A DNA stretch of 64,000 nucleotides from assembly GCA_947461125.1 (NCBI GenBank), contig CANHHX010000002.1:1-64000 (forward strand), given 5' to 3'. The notes under the pieces were generated by a model. The model was not told the origin of the DNA. It did not search any database and saw only the letters and a list, made by a program, of their open reading frames with translations. Source of the DNA: Bacteroidota bacterium. GTDB taxonomy: Bacteria > Bacteroidota > Bacteroidia > Chitinophagales > Chitinophagaceae. Position 1 is the first letter of the stretch. Each line of letters starts with the position of its first letter. A program made the position numbers and the translations under genes. Below, in pieces: positions 53,836 to 62,883 of this stretch.

Positions 53836-54618
53836 CTATAAAAGTGCTCTGTCTAAATGCGTATATCCACCATCTACATGTATCAGTTGTCCTGTGGTAT
53901 GGCTTGATACTTCAGAAAGTAATACCGCAACCATATTTGCAATTTCAATATCAGTGGTCATGCGATTTTCTAATGGAATTTTTGCGGTGATGCTTGCTAA
54001 TTTTTCGGAAGGGTTATCAAAAGTTTTTATCCAAGTTTCATAGAGTGGCGTAAAACATTCGGCAACAATAACAGCATTTACACGAATGCCGTATTTTAAT
54101 AGCTCTACTGCCCACTCTCTTGTTAACGCGTTTCTGCCGCCATTAGATGCTGCATACGCAGACGTATTACCCTGACCTGTTTCCGCGGTTTTAGAGCCAA
54201 TATTTACAATCGCTCCTTTAGATTTTTTTAGTGCAGGTAATGCATGATGCGCTAATAAATAATAGTGCACCAAATTTTTATGAAGCGACGCGATAAAACC
54301 TTCATAGCTTCCATTTTCTAAACCCACGCCATCGTTAACACCGGCATTATTAACAAGCCCATCAATGGTACCATAAGTTGCAAGCACGTTATCTATCGCC
54401 TGTTTACAGGCGTTTGGATCGGTTAATTCAGCTACTACACCAAACGCTTTGCCCCCACCTGCTATTAGGGCATCAACGGCTGCTTGATTATCAGCAGCGC
54501 TCCGACCAATAATACAAACCGTTGCGCCTTCCTTTGCTAATACTTTAGCAATGCCATAGCCGATGCCTTTAGCCCCACCCGACACAACAATTACTTTATT
54601 TGAAAGTCCTAGTTCCAT
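53836..54618 (-). CDS. Short-chain dehydrogenase, L-fucose dehydrogenase-like, with Lys to Asn change
   Basis: 260 residues. Rossmann motif SGGAKGIGYG (13-22), NNAG (90-93), catalytic Ser142 and Tyr155 (SAYAASNGG) are present. The Lys of YxxxK is Asn159, encoded AAT. The C-terminus (TGQLIHVDGGYTHLDRALL) is like the L-fucose dehydrogenase type of SDR that oxidises fucose to fuconolactone. It follows the mutarotase gene after 6 bases. The altered residue raises doubt about activity, or a changed mechanism. Confidence 0.7.
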   Translation of the reverse strand: MELGLSNKVIVVSGGAKGIGYGIAKVLAKEGATVCIIGRSAADNQAAVDALIAGGGKAFGVVAELTDPNACKQAIDNVLATYGTIDGLVNNAGVNDGVGLENGSYEGFIASLHKNLVHYYLLAHHALPALKKSKGAIVNIGSKTAETGQGNTSAYAASNGGRNALTREWAVELLKYGIRVNAVIVAECFTPLYETWIKTFDNPSEKLASITAKIPLENRMTTDIEIANMVAVLLSEVSSHTTGQLIHVDGGYTHLDRALL

Positions 54619-54624
54619 ATCATT

Positions 54625-54966
54625 TTATTGAGGAAGTGTAAATATTTTTTCTAGTAACACCCATTTTTCTCCCGGCTTTGATCCTGGCATAGCCTGCTGG
54701 TAGGTCCACATCAATGTTTCCCATTTTTGAACCACTTCATTTGCAGCATCAGCCGCCGATTTGGCTTCAAAAGAAAAATTTTCATTCGCTTCTAACACCA
54801 TAAATAAACGGTTAGACACACAGTAAATATCCAAACAAGTAATGCCCGAATTTTTAATACTTTCAATAATTTCTGGCCACACATTTTGATGATACGCTTT
54901 GTACTCCGCAATTAATGCAGGATCCTCTTTTAAATCGAGTGCTAAAAAATATTGTTGTGCTGCCAT
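54625..54966 (-). CDS. L-rhamnose/L-fucose mutarotase-like protein
   Basis: 113-residue dimeric alpha+beta barrel protein of the RhaM family that interconverts alpha and beta anomers. The blocks YHQNVWPEIIESIKNSGITCLDIY and VLEANENFSF include a His likely to act in the active site. The ATG at 54966 (MAAQQYFLALDLKED) is preferred to an upstream ATG that would overlap the hydrolase. In this setting a fucose or deoxysugar substrate is likely (inference), since all neighbours are fucose-type. Confidence 0.8.
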   Translation of the reverse strand: MAAQQYFLALDLKEDPALIAEYKAYHQNVWPEIIESIKNSGITCLDIYCVSNRLFMVLEANENFSFEAKSAADAANEVVQKWETLMWTYQQAMPGSKPGEKWVLLEKIFTLPQ

Positions 54967-54970
54967 GTTT

Positions 54971-55828
54971 TTATTTTTTTGTATACGCAACCGCTGTTTG
55001 TTTACTGGTTCCTAGTCCTTCAATGCCAAGTTCAATAACATCACCAGGCTTTACATAAACTGGCTCTGGTTTAATCCCCAAACCTACACCAGGAGGGGTG
55101 CCTGTGCTAATCACATCGCCTGGTAAAAGCGTCATAAACTGGCTTAAGTAGTGCACTAAAAAAGGTATTTTAAAAACAAGGTTTAAGGTATTACTATTTT
55201 GATAGGTTTTACCATTTACAGTTAACCACATTTTTAAATTGTTGACATCTGTAATTTCATCGGGTGTTGCTAAAAAAGGTCCAAGTGGTGCAAACGTATC
55301 GCAACCCTTTCCTTTAGCCCACTGTCCACCCCTTTCTAATTGAAATTCTCTTTCACTATAATCATTGTGAAGGCAATAGCCTGCTACATAATCGAGTGCT
55401 TCTGATTCTTCTACATAAGAAGCTTTTTTACTTATTACAAAAGCTAACTCTACTTCCCAATCGGTTTTTACACTATTTTTTGGAATCACCACATCATCAT
55501 TAGGACCACAAAGTGCGGTAGTAGATTTAAAAAATAAAACGGGCTCTGTTGGAATAGGTGCATTGGTTTCGAGGCAGTGGTCTACATAGTTAAGACCTAT
55601 ACAAATAATTTTTGAAGGTCTCGCTACCGCAGAACCCAGTCTGGTATTGGGTTCTACAACAGGAAACAATGTACCCGCAGCCACCGCATCTTGTAATTTT
55701 TTGATATCATTGTTAGCAAAAAATGTTTCGTTATAATCGACGACCATACTAGATACATCATACCAAATATCATTTACAATGATGCCCGGTTTTTCATATC
55801 CTTCATTTCCAAATCTAATTAATTTCAT
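54971..55828 (-). CDS. Fumarylacetoacetate hydrolase-family protein (2,4-diketo-3-deoxy-L-fuconate hydrolase type)
   Basis: 285 residues, FAH fold. Metal ligands and catalytic blocks are visible: ICIGLNYVDHCLETN, DWEVELAFVISKKA (Glu-rich metal site), CLHNDYSEREFQLERGGQWAKGKGCDTFAPLGP, and STGTPPGVGLG. It is close to the hydrolase that cuts 2,4-diketo-3-deoxy-L-fuconate into pyruvate and L-lactate in the oxidative fucose pathway. Other FAH substrates remain possible. It lies between the mutarotase and the second SDR, with short gaps. Confidence 0.8.
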   Translation of the reverse strand: MKLIRFGNEGYEKPGIIVNDIWYDVSSMVVDYNETFFANNDIKKLQDAVAAGTLFPVVEPNTRLGSAVARPSKIICIGLNYVDHCLETNAPIPTEPVLFFKSTTALCGPNDDVVIPKNSVKTDWEVELAFVISKKASYVEESEALDYVAGYCLHNDYSEREFQLERGGQWAKGKGCDTFAPLGPFLATPDEITDVNNLKMWLTVNGKTYQNSNTLNLVFKIPFLVHYLSQFMTLLPGDVISTGTPPGVGLGIKPEPVYVKPGDVIELGIEGLGTSKQTAVAYTKK

Positions 55829-55846
55829 TACTTCCGATTTTTGATG

Positions 55847-56611
55847 CTAATTATTAAGTTTTATAAACCCGCCATCTATTGGATAATCACAACCCGTAAT
55901 AAATGAAGCTTCATCGCTGGCTAAATAAAGAGCGAGTGCAGCTACTTCTTCAGGTGCTGCCATTCTACCAATAGGTTGTGAGGCAGATAATTTTTCCAAC
56001 ATTTCTTTTTCTTTTCCCGGATAATTTTTTGCAATAAATCCATCCACAAACGGTGTGTGCACACGCGCTGGTGAAATAGAATTACACCTAATATTTTCGT
56101 GCATATAATCTTTGGCAACGGAAAGTGTCATGGCCATAACAGCGCCTTTTGCAGTAGAATACACAAAACGATCCGCTAGTCCTACCCATGCAGCAATGGA
56201 AGCCATGTTAATGATAACACCACGCCCGTTGGTACGAAAGCCTGGTATAGCAGCTGCTATGCACTGATACACCCCTTTCACATTGATAGACATGACCCTG
56301 TCAAAATCTGCTTCTGGTGTTGTGTCTGCTTTACCAATGTGTGCAACACCAGCATTATTGACTAAAATATCTAGTTGACCAATGCTTGCAAAAACAGCGG
56401 TCACTTCTTCTTTATTGGCAACATTACAAGCGTGTACCGTTACCTGTCCACCCGCTGCTTGAATAGTAGCAGCTGTATCTGCGCCAGCCTCCGTAGTTAG
56501 TTCTAATACATGCACCGATGCACCCTGTGCTGCAAATGTTACGGCTATTGCTTTTCCAATGCCACTACCACCACCGGTGATAACTGCTTTTTTATTAACT
56601 AATGAAAACAT
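55847..56611 (-). CDS. Short-chain dehydrogenase, 2-keto-3-deoxy-L-fuconate dehydrogenase type
   Basis: 254-residue classical SDR. Cofactor loop TGGGSGIGKA (12-21), NNAG (86-89), catalytic S138 in NMASIAAW and the intact pair Y151-K155 in VYSTAKG. The C-terminus ends DYPIDGGFIKLNN. In the pathway it would oxidise C4 of 2-keto-3-deoxy-fuconate to the diketo acid (context inference). It is between the UxaA-type gene (9-base gap) and the FAH-family gene. Unlike the other SDR here, all catalytic residues are kept. Confidence 0.8.
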   Translation of the reverse strand: MFSLVNKKAVITGGGSGIGKAIAVTFAAQGASVHVLELTTEAGADTAATIQAAGGQVTVHACNVANKEEVTAVFASIGQLDILVNNAGVAHIGKADTTPEADFDRVMSINVKGVYQCIAAAIPGFRTNGRGVIINMASIAAWVGLADRFVYSTAKGAVMAMTLSVAKDYMHENIRCNSISPARVHTPFVDGFIAKNYPGKEKEMLEKLSASQPIGRMAAPEEVAALALYLASDEASFITGCDYPIDGGFIKLNN

Positions 56612-56620
56612 AAAAAATAA

Positions 56621-58276
56621 TTATAAAGAAACACCGCGCTTCCACGGTATAAAATCATCTTGATTTAAAAGCACTGCTTTGGGAGTCACTTCTCCACTAG
56701 CAGCTTTAATGCAATATTCTAAAATTTCTATACCCATTTGTTCAATGGTTTTTTCACCACTAATGATAGGTCCACAATCAATATCAATAATGTCTTTCAT
56801 TCTTTTTGCAAGAGATGAATTGGTAGCCACTTTAATGACTGGACAAACAGGATTACCCGTTGGTGTGCCAAGACCGGTAGTAAATAAAATAAGCGTGGCG
56901 CCTGCGGCTGCCTTACCTGTGGTAGCTTCTACGTCATTACCAGGCGTACATACAAGGCTAAGTCCGGCCTTGGTGGCAGGCTCTGTATAATCTAATACAT
57001 CTACAACGGGAGAAGTGCCCCCTTTTTTTGCCGCACCTGCACTTTTGATAGCGTCGGTAATAAGTCCATCTTTAATATTTCCTGGTGAGGGGTTCATATG
57101 AAATCCAGAACCTACTTTATGTGCTAGTGCATCATAACTTCTCATGAGTTCTATAAATTTAGTAGCAGAAGATGCGCTCTCACACCTGTCAATTAAGTCT
57201 TGTTCTGCACCACATAATTCTGGAAATTCTGCCAACAATACTTTGCCACCAAGCGCCACTAATAAATCTGAAGCATAGCCAACAGCTGGGTTTGCAGATA
57301 CACCGCTAAACCCATCGCTACCACCGCATTTAACACCAAGTGTGAGCGCACTTAATGGAGCAGGTTGTCTTTCAAATTGATTGATGATAATGAGGCCTTC
57401 AAATGTTTTTTTAATTGCAGAAGCGATGAGCTCTTCTTCGCTTTCTGATTGTTGTTGTTCAAAAATATAAAGCGGCTTATCAAAATTAGGGGCTAGTTTT
57501 TGAATGTCATTTTTAAAATCTTCTACTTGTAAATGTTGGCATCCAAGGCTTAAAACCGTTATCCCACCTACGTTTGGATGATTGGCATAAGAAGCGAGTA
57601 ATGCACTTAGTGTAGCTGCATCGGATCTTGTTCCACCACAACCACCATTGTGGTTTAAAAATTTAATACCGTCTACATTTTTAAATACCCGGTTTTTTTG
57701 AGGCGTATTACTTGGAGTAAAATTGACATTAGTTATAGATTCTCCTTTTTCATACGCTTCCAAAAGCGACTGAGTATACTTACTATATTTATCACTCACT
57801 GCATAACCAAGTTTATGATGCAGCGCCTCTTTAATGACGTCTAAATTTCTATTCTCACAAAAAACGGTAGGAATAAATAACCAATAATTGGCTGTACCCA
57901 CTTGACCGTTGGGTCTTACAAAACCATTGAAAGTTTTATTGGCAAATTGCGATACGTCTGGCTTCGCCCATGAAAATTTTGATTCGCGGTATGCATAAGG
58001 CTCTGCTGCATGCTTTAAATTAGCCGTTGTAACAAGGCTTCCCCTAACAACATCTTGTTGCGTGGTGCCAACAAGTACGCCGTACATGAACACCGAGGCG
58101 CCTTTCGCTAAATCTGTGGTATAAAATTTATGCTTGCTTTGGATGGTCTCCAAAATAGTATACTGTTCTTCGCGGTATTCCACAACCTGCCCTTGGGCTA
58201 ATTGAGTGAGCGCCACCAACACATTGTCTTTGGGGTGCATCTCTATCACTAATCTTTTTGGTGGCACAGTAGTCAT
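56621..58276 (-). CDS. UxaA-family sugar-acid dehydratase (altronate dehydratase type)
   Basis: 551 residues. An N-terminal SAF domain (about 10-95) is joined to the UxaA-type catalytic domain. Cys and His blocks are visible: NHNGGCGGTRSDA, LGCQHLQ, GVKCGGSDGFSGVSANPAVGY, PELCGAEQDLIDRC, KVGSGFHMNPSPGN and TTGLGTPTGNPVCPV. Family members dehydrate altronate, galactarate or other sugar acids. Given fucP, the mutarotase, the FAH and two SDRs around it, I infer dehydration of L-fuconate, a step usually done by an enolase-family enzyme in other bacteria. It starts 5 bases after fucP. Confidence 0.88.
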   Translation of the reverse strand: MTTVPPKRLVIEMHPKDNVLVALTQLAQGQVVEYREEQYTILETIQSKHKFYTTDLAKGASVFMYGVLVGTTQQDVVRGSLVTTANLKHAAEPYAYRESKFSWAKPDVSQFANKTFNGFVRPNGQVGTANYWLFIPTVFCENRNLDVIKEALHHKLGYAVSDKYSKYTQSLLEAYEKGESITNVNFTPSNTPQKNRVFKNVDGIKFLNHNGGCGGTRSDAATLSALLASYANHPNVGGITVLSLGCQHLQVEDFKNDIQKLAPNFDKPLYIFEQQQSESEEELIASAIKKTFEGLIIINQFERQPAPLSALTLGVKCGGSDGFSGVSANPAVGYASDLLVALGGKVLLAEFPELCGAEQDLIDRCESASSATKFIELMRSYDALAHKVGSGFHMNPSPGNIKDGLITDAIKSAGAAKKGGTSPVVDVLDYTEPATKAGLSLVCTPGNDVEATTGKAAAGATLILFTTGLGTPTGNPVCPVIKVATNSSLAKRMKDIIDIDCGPIISGEKTIEQMGIEILEYCIKAASGEVTPKAVLLNQDDFIPWKRGVSL

Positions 58277-58281
58277 GGGTA

Positions 58282-59571
58282 CTATACAGATTTTACTTTA
58301 TGTCCTTTGGTTGCAAATAAAAAGACCACCACAAAACAAAGAAGTGGTACAATATATCCATTTTGAATACTACCGGTTGCATCAGAAATAACACCGAGCA
58401 CAGGAGGCAATAGCGCGCCGCCAACAATTGACATCACAATTAAACTAGAGGCCATTTTTGTATCGGCGCCAACTTCTTTAATGCCGAGTGAAAATATGGT
58501 AGGAAACATAATAGACATAAAAAATGCAATAGCAATAAGTGCATAGACAACAACAATACCTGAGCCAAAAATAGCTACCGCAGATAAAACAATATTGATA
58601 AGCGCATAGGTGCTTAATAATTTTTCAGATGCAAACTTGCCCATTAAAAAAGTACCTACAAATCTTCCCAGCATAAATGCAGCACCATAACCCCATCCTA
58701 AATATTGTGCAGCCGTTTTTTCATCCATGCCTGCGCCCGTTCTCGCCATTTTAATAAAAAAACTTCCCACACAAACCTGTGCACCTACATAAAAAAATTG
58801 TGCTACTACGGCCCATGTCAAATGCCTGTGGCGAAAGGCTTTTAGCGGATTGTTACCAGCCGTATTGTCATCTCCCTCTTTTACGTCAGGAAGTTTTGAG
58901 ACCATAAATAATATTGCTACGAGTAAAACAAGAATACCTAAAATAAGGTAGGGCATTTTTACACTTTGTGCTTCGGTGGTCAAATAATTATTAAGCGCTT
59001 CGGGCGATAATTGTGCATATGCTTCATCAGACATTTCTGTGCCAGACAAAATAAATTGCCCACCAATGATAGGAGCTACCATGGCAGCAAGTCCATTAAA
59101 TGATTGCGCAAAATTCAATCGACGTGTTGCTGTTTCGGGAGGACCAATAATGGTTGCATAAGGATTGGCTGCTGTTTCTAAAAAAGTTAACCCACTTGCA
59201 ATGATAAAAAGTGCGCCTAAAAAATAAATGTATTGATGGGTATCTGCTGCGGGTAAAAATAAAAAACAACCTAGGGCAAACAATAATAGGCCCCCAACAA
59301 TTCCGGATTTGTAGCCATACTTACGCATCACATATCCGGCAGGAAGCGCCATTGCAAAGTAGGCAATGAATACCGATGAATCAATCAGTGATGATTGTAA
59401 ATCATTTAATCTGAAAGATTTACGCAAATGCGGGATTAAAATAGGGTCAAGGTTATGTACAAAACCCCAAAAGAAAAATAAACTTGTTACAAGAATAAAT
59501 GGGTAGAGCCAGTTATTGGTTTGGTTACTACTAATGGGGTTGTTATTTGAAGGTGTTGCCGGTAATGCCAT
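58282..59571 (-). CDS. fucP: L-fucose:H+ symporter (FucP family)
   Basis: 429-residue MFS permease with twelve helices. FFWGFVHNLDPILIPHLRKSF is the FucP-specific first-helix and loop block, and helix 4-5 contains FLETAANPYATIIGPPETATRRLNFAQSFNG. FucP imports L-fucose with a proton. Related members move glucose, galactose or N-acetylglucosamine. It is the first gene of the minus-strand run that continues to at least the SDR at 53836, which supports a fucose or deoxyhexose role. No fucosidase of GH29/GH95 type is in the window. Confidence 0.88.
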   Translation of the reverse strand: MALPATPSNNNPISSNQTNNWLYPFILVTSLFFFWGFVHNLDPILIPHLRKSFRLNDLQSSLIDSSVFIAYFAMALPAGYVMRKYGYKSGIVGGLLLFALGCFLFLPAADTHQYIYFLGALFIIASGLTFLETAANPYATIIGPPETATRRLNFAQSFNGLAAMVAPIIGGQFILSGTEMSDEAYAQLSPEALNNYLTTEAQSVKMPYLILGILVLLVAILFMVSKLPDVKEGDDNTAGNNPLKAFRHRHLTWAVVAQFFYVGAQVCVGSFFIKMARTGAGMDEKTAAQYLGWGYGAAFMLGRFVGTFLMGKFASEKLLSTYALINIVLSAVAIFGSGIVVVYALIAIAFFMSIMFPTIFSLGIKEVGADTKMASSLIVMSIVGGALLPPVLGVISDATGSIQNGYIVPLLCFVVVFLFATKGHKVKSV

Positions 59572-59670
59572 AGTTGTTTATTATACTACTTTTAAACGCA
59601 GTAATCTGATAAACAATATACTTAAAATATTATCTCAAAACACCGGAATGGTAAAGCAGAGCAAGTTTTT

Positions 59671-59686
59671 TTTAATATGCATTAAA
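59671..59686. repeat. 6-4-6 inverted repeat in the fucP/acetyltransferase gap
   Basis: TTTAAT-ATGC-ATTAAA in the 202-base region shared by fucP and the divergent acetyltransferase. It could be an operator of the fucose-type locus. No TAnnTTTG box was found in this region, and the repeat is AT-rich, so chance is possible. Nothing else stands out in 59572-59773. Confidence 0.25.
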
Positions 59687-59773
59687 TAGAACACAAATGC
59701 TACCTAATGTCATGTATTGTTTTACAATATCCGATGGTATTTTTATATTAAATTAGAGCTACATTTAAAATAC

Positions 59774-60286
59774 ATGAACCTGCAGCCGAATCATTTAAAC
59801 AACAATAGTGTCTTGCTTGAGCCGCTGCTAGTAGATCACTTTGAGGAATTGTACGGTGTTGCATCGGATCCGCTTATATGGGAACAACATCCTAACCCCA
59901 ATAGGTATCAAAAAGAAGTATTTCAAACGTTTTTTGAAGGTGCAATAGATAGTGGTGGGGCGTTTATTATTAGAAATGCCGATACCGGTAAAGCGTTGGG
60001 TTCATCTCGTTTTTACGATTACAGTCGTATAAAAGATGAAATAAAAATTGGATACACTTTTTTTAGTAGAGACTGCTGGGGAAAGGGTATTAATCAGCAA
60101 GTAAAAACACTCATGTTAAACTATGCTTTTATTTACATTGAAAAAGTTATTTTTCATATTGGTGCACTAAATATTAGATCGCAAATAGCCATTGAAAAAT
60201 TAGGTGCAAAAAAAGTAGGCGAAGAAATGGTTGCCTATTACAACGAACCTGACCGGCTTAATTTTGTGTATGAGATGATGCGGTAA
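59774..60286 (+). CDS. GNAT-family N-acetyltransferase (RimJ/RimL-like)
   Basis: 170 residues. GNAT fold with the acceptor region LLEPLLVDHFEELYGVASDPLIW at the start, the acetyl-CoA binding stretch SRDCWGKGINQQVKTLMLNYAF, and the motif IGALNIRSQIAIEKLGAKKVGEE. It acetylates an amine of unknown target, perhaps a ribosomal protein or antibiotic-like compound. The frame opens at 59717, but the ATG at 59774 (MNLQPNHLNNNSVLLEPL) fits the family. A VCBS lipoprotein gene follows after 30 bases. Confidence 0.8.
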   Translation: MNLQPNHLNNNSVLLEPLLVDHFEELYGVASDPLIWEQHPNPNRYQKEVFQTFFEGAIDSGGAFIIRNADTGKALGSSRFYDYSRIKDEIKIGYTFFSRDCWGKGINQQVKTLMLNYAFIYIEKVIFHIGALNIRSQIAIEKLGAKKVGEEMVAYYNEPDRLNFVYEMMR

Positions 60287-60316
60287 TATTAGGATTTATT
60301 TATATTTACGAAAAAA

Positions 60317-61645
60317 ATGAAATTATCCCCTTTACTATACGTTTCTTTTTTGGTGCTCATCGCTTGCGAAAAAGGGGGACCCAGCACCCCACCAGCACCA
60401 AATCCAACAACACCAACTACACCAACAGTCCCTACTATTGATTATACGACAAAATATGGCGCATCAATTAATGTAGTACTATCTAAAACACTTAATTTAC
60501 CGGACGTTCATCCTGAAACACTCAAGATAATTGAAAAAAGTGGGAAGTATCATTTAATTACTTGCTTTGCAAATAACCAAACAGCCCCATATGATTTTTT
60601 TAGGTCATTTTCGATAGATACTATATCAGGTGGTTTAACCGAAAACACGAGTTCGTTTTTAGGGGGGTATATTGAAGCAGGTTTTCCAAAATCACCATTT
60701 TGGTATGAAGATCTAAATAACGATGGCATAAAAGATTTATTTATTGCAGACCACGGAAAAGAAATGCAATCCATGTTGGTAAATGGCCAATATCCAGGTT
60801 ATGTATGTCGGTATTTTGTAGGAAAAGCAGATGGTAGCTTTGCCAAAGGGGATATTGCTGATGTTACTTCAACAAACAGATTTTATCACAATTCGGCAGT
60901 TGGAGATTTTGATGGAGATGGAAAAAATGATTTAGTGGTACAAAATTTTGGAAGTGAAGAAATGATGCTATACTTGAATGGCAACAGTGGTCTTACAAAA
61001 AAATCAAATGTTACAATTAACAATCAAACGGGCAGCGTGTTGATCGTAGATATGGATGGTGACAAACAGGCCGAAATCATTTCTGCGCCCTATATTGACA
61101 GAGGTAACACGCCCAATACATTCATTAAAAAAGTTAACACAAATACGAGTGGATTTATTCCAAGTAATCTTTCAATTGTTTCTCCTTTTGGACAAACTTT
61201 TGGTTGCTATAAAATAATGGGCTTAAAAAATCCAAAAGATGTTAATAAAACACATTTATTTTATTTCGTTGAAGCAGGACCCGGTCAACAAAAAATATTC
61301 AGATCCAGAACTGATAATTCAAATATAATTGATGAAATTTCAACACTTCAACCAACATTTAATACAGGTGGTACAAGAGATTATATAATTGCTGATTTAA
61401 ATTTCGACGGCTTTCAAGATGTGTTTTTCTTTGTCAATATTGGACAAAATTTAAACTCTAGAGTTTGGATAAATAATGGCGATAATACTTTTACAAACCC
61501 GAGTTGGGAAATCGACAATACACTTACCAACCACTTTATCCCTCTTACCATAAACCAAAATAGTGGAAGGGTAAAGTTTTTGTACTATTCCGACAGGCCT
61601 ACACCTAATACAAGGGTGATTGATGTTTATACAAAGAAAAGATAA
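60317..61645 (+). CDS. Surface lipoprotein with VCBS/FG-GAP repeats
   Basis: 442 residues. The signal peptide ends in the lipobox LIAC, with lipidated Cys at 17. A Pro/Thr-rich linker (about 20-41, TPPAPNPTTPTTPTVPT) joins it to a propeller of FG-GAP/VCBS repeats: DLNNDGIKD, DFDGDGKND, DMDGDKQAE and DLNFDGFQD, which should bind calcium. It likely acts at the cell surface in adhesion or ligand binding; no catalytic domain is seen. Convergent with the aminotransferase gene (2-base gap). Confidence 0.8.
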   Translation: MKLSPLLYVSFLVLIACEKGGPSTPPAPNPTTPTTPTVPTIDYTTKYGASINVVLSKTLNLPDVHPETLKIIEKSGKYHLITCFANNQTAPYDFFRSFSIDTISGGLTENTSSFLGGYIEAGFPKSPFWYEDLNNDGIKDLFIADHGKEMQSMLVNGQYPGYVCRYFVGKADGSFAKGDIADVTSTNRFYHNSAVGDFDGDGKNDLVVQNFGSEEMMLYLNGNSGLTKKSNVTINNQTGSVLIVDMDGDKQAEIISAPYIDRGNTPNTFIKKVNTNTSGFIPSNLSIVSPFGQTFGCYKIMGLKNPKDVNKTHLFYFVEAGPGQQKIFRSRTDNSNIIDEISTLQPTFNTGGTRDYIIADLNFDGFQDVFFFVNIGQNLNSRVWINNGDNTFTNPSWEIDNTLTNHFIPLTINQNSGRVKFLYYSDRPTPNTRVIDVYTKKR

Positions 61646-61647
61646 GC

Positions 61648-62883
61648 CTATGCAGCTAAAAACTCGTCCAATGATTTTTGGATGATGGCAATGCTTTCTA
61701 AAATTTGATCACGCGTAATTATAAGTGGTGGCGCAAATCTTATTTTATTGCCGTGTGTAGGTTTGGCTAGTAATCCATTTTCTTTTAACACCATACAAAA
61801 ATCCCAGGCTGCATTTGGATTTTGATGTGTAACTTCTATCGCATTTAATAGGCCCTTGCCTCTTACAATGCTTATAAATGGTGAATTTATTTTTTCTAAT
61901 TCCGATCTAAATATAACACCCATTGCATGTGCATTAGCTGCTAAATTTTGATCACGTAACACGCTAAGTGCTGCTACTGCAACCACACAAGCAAGTGGAT
62001 TACCACCAAAAGTACTGCCATGTTCGCCGGGTTTTATGGTTTCCATAATACTGTTATCACATAAAACAGCGCTGATTGGCATAACACCTCCACTTAATGC
62101 TTTTCCTAACATTAATATATCTGGTCGAACATTATCATAATCGGAAGCCAATAATTTGCCCGTTCTACAAAGGCCTGTTTGGATTTCATCTGCTATGAAA
62201 AGTACATTGTGCCTTTTACACAAATCATAAGCAGCTTTTAAATAACCTTCGTCTGGCACAATAACACCCGCTTCTCCCTGAATAGGCTCTACCATAAATG
62301 CCGCAATATTTTTATTTTGAAGTGCTTCCGCTAACGCATCTATATTATTATAGGGGATTTGCTGAAACCCCGGAACAAAGGGACCAAAATTTTGATAACT
62401 ACTTGGATCCGATGAACTAGAAATCGCGGCAATCGTTCTACCCCAAAAATTACCTGCTGGAAATAATATTACTGCTTGGTTGGGTGCAACCCCTTTTTTC
62501 TCATAAGCCCAGCGCCTAGCAAGCTTCACAGCTGTTTCTCCGGCTTCAACACCCGTATTCATAGGTAATACTTTTTCATAACCAAAATACTGGGTGATAA
62601 ACTGTTCGTATTCCCCTAATTGATTGTTATAAAAAGCCCTAGACGTCAGTGTAAGTTTTGAGGCCTGTTCGGTCATTGCGGCAATAATTGCCGGATGACA
62701 ATGCCCTTGATTAACTGCCGAATAACCACTCAAAAAGTCGAAGTACTGCTTTTGTTCTACATCGTATAAGTATACCCCTTGTCCCTTTTCTATAACAACG
62801 GGGAGAGGATGGTAGTTATGGGCACCATACTTTTCTTCTAATGCAATATAATAAGAGGTGTTATTAAGGTCCTGTGTGGTCAT
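61648..62883 (-). CDS. rocD: Ornithine--oxo-acid aminotransferase
   Basis: 411 residues, class III PLP-dependent aminotransferase that converts ornithine to glutamate semialdehyde. PLP lysine is in [17 protein letters not shown], and the aspartate in [14 protein letters not shown] pairs with the pyridine nitrogen. Substrate blocks [17 protein letters not shown] and [12 protein letters not shown] are OAT-like. It overlaps the arginase gene by one base (TAATG), so the two act together in arginine breakdown to proline or glutamate. Confidence 0.92.
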   Translation of the reverse strand: MTTQDLNNTSYYIALEEKYGAHNYHPLPVVIEKGQGVYLYDVEQKQYFDFLSGYSAVNQGHCHPAIIAAMTEQASKLTLTSRAFYNNQLGEYEQFITQYFGYEKVLPMNTGVEAGETAVKLARRWAYEKKGVAPNQAVILFPAGNFWGRTIAAISSSSDPSSYQNFGPFVPGFQQIPYNNIDALAEALQNKNIAAFMVEPIQGEAGVIVPDEGYLKAAYDLCKRHNVLFIADEIQTGLCRTGKLLASDYDNVRPDILMLGKALSGGVMPISAVLCDNSIMETIKPGEHGSTFGGNPLACVVAVAALSVLRDQNLAANAHAMGVIFRSELEKINSPFISIVRGKGLLNAIEVTHQNPNAAWDFCMVLKENGLLAKPTHGNKIRFAPPLIITRDQILESIAIIQKSLDEFLAA

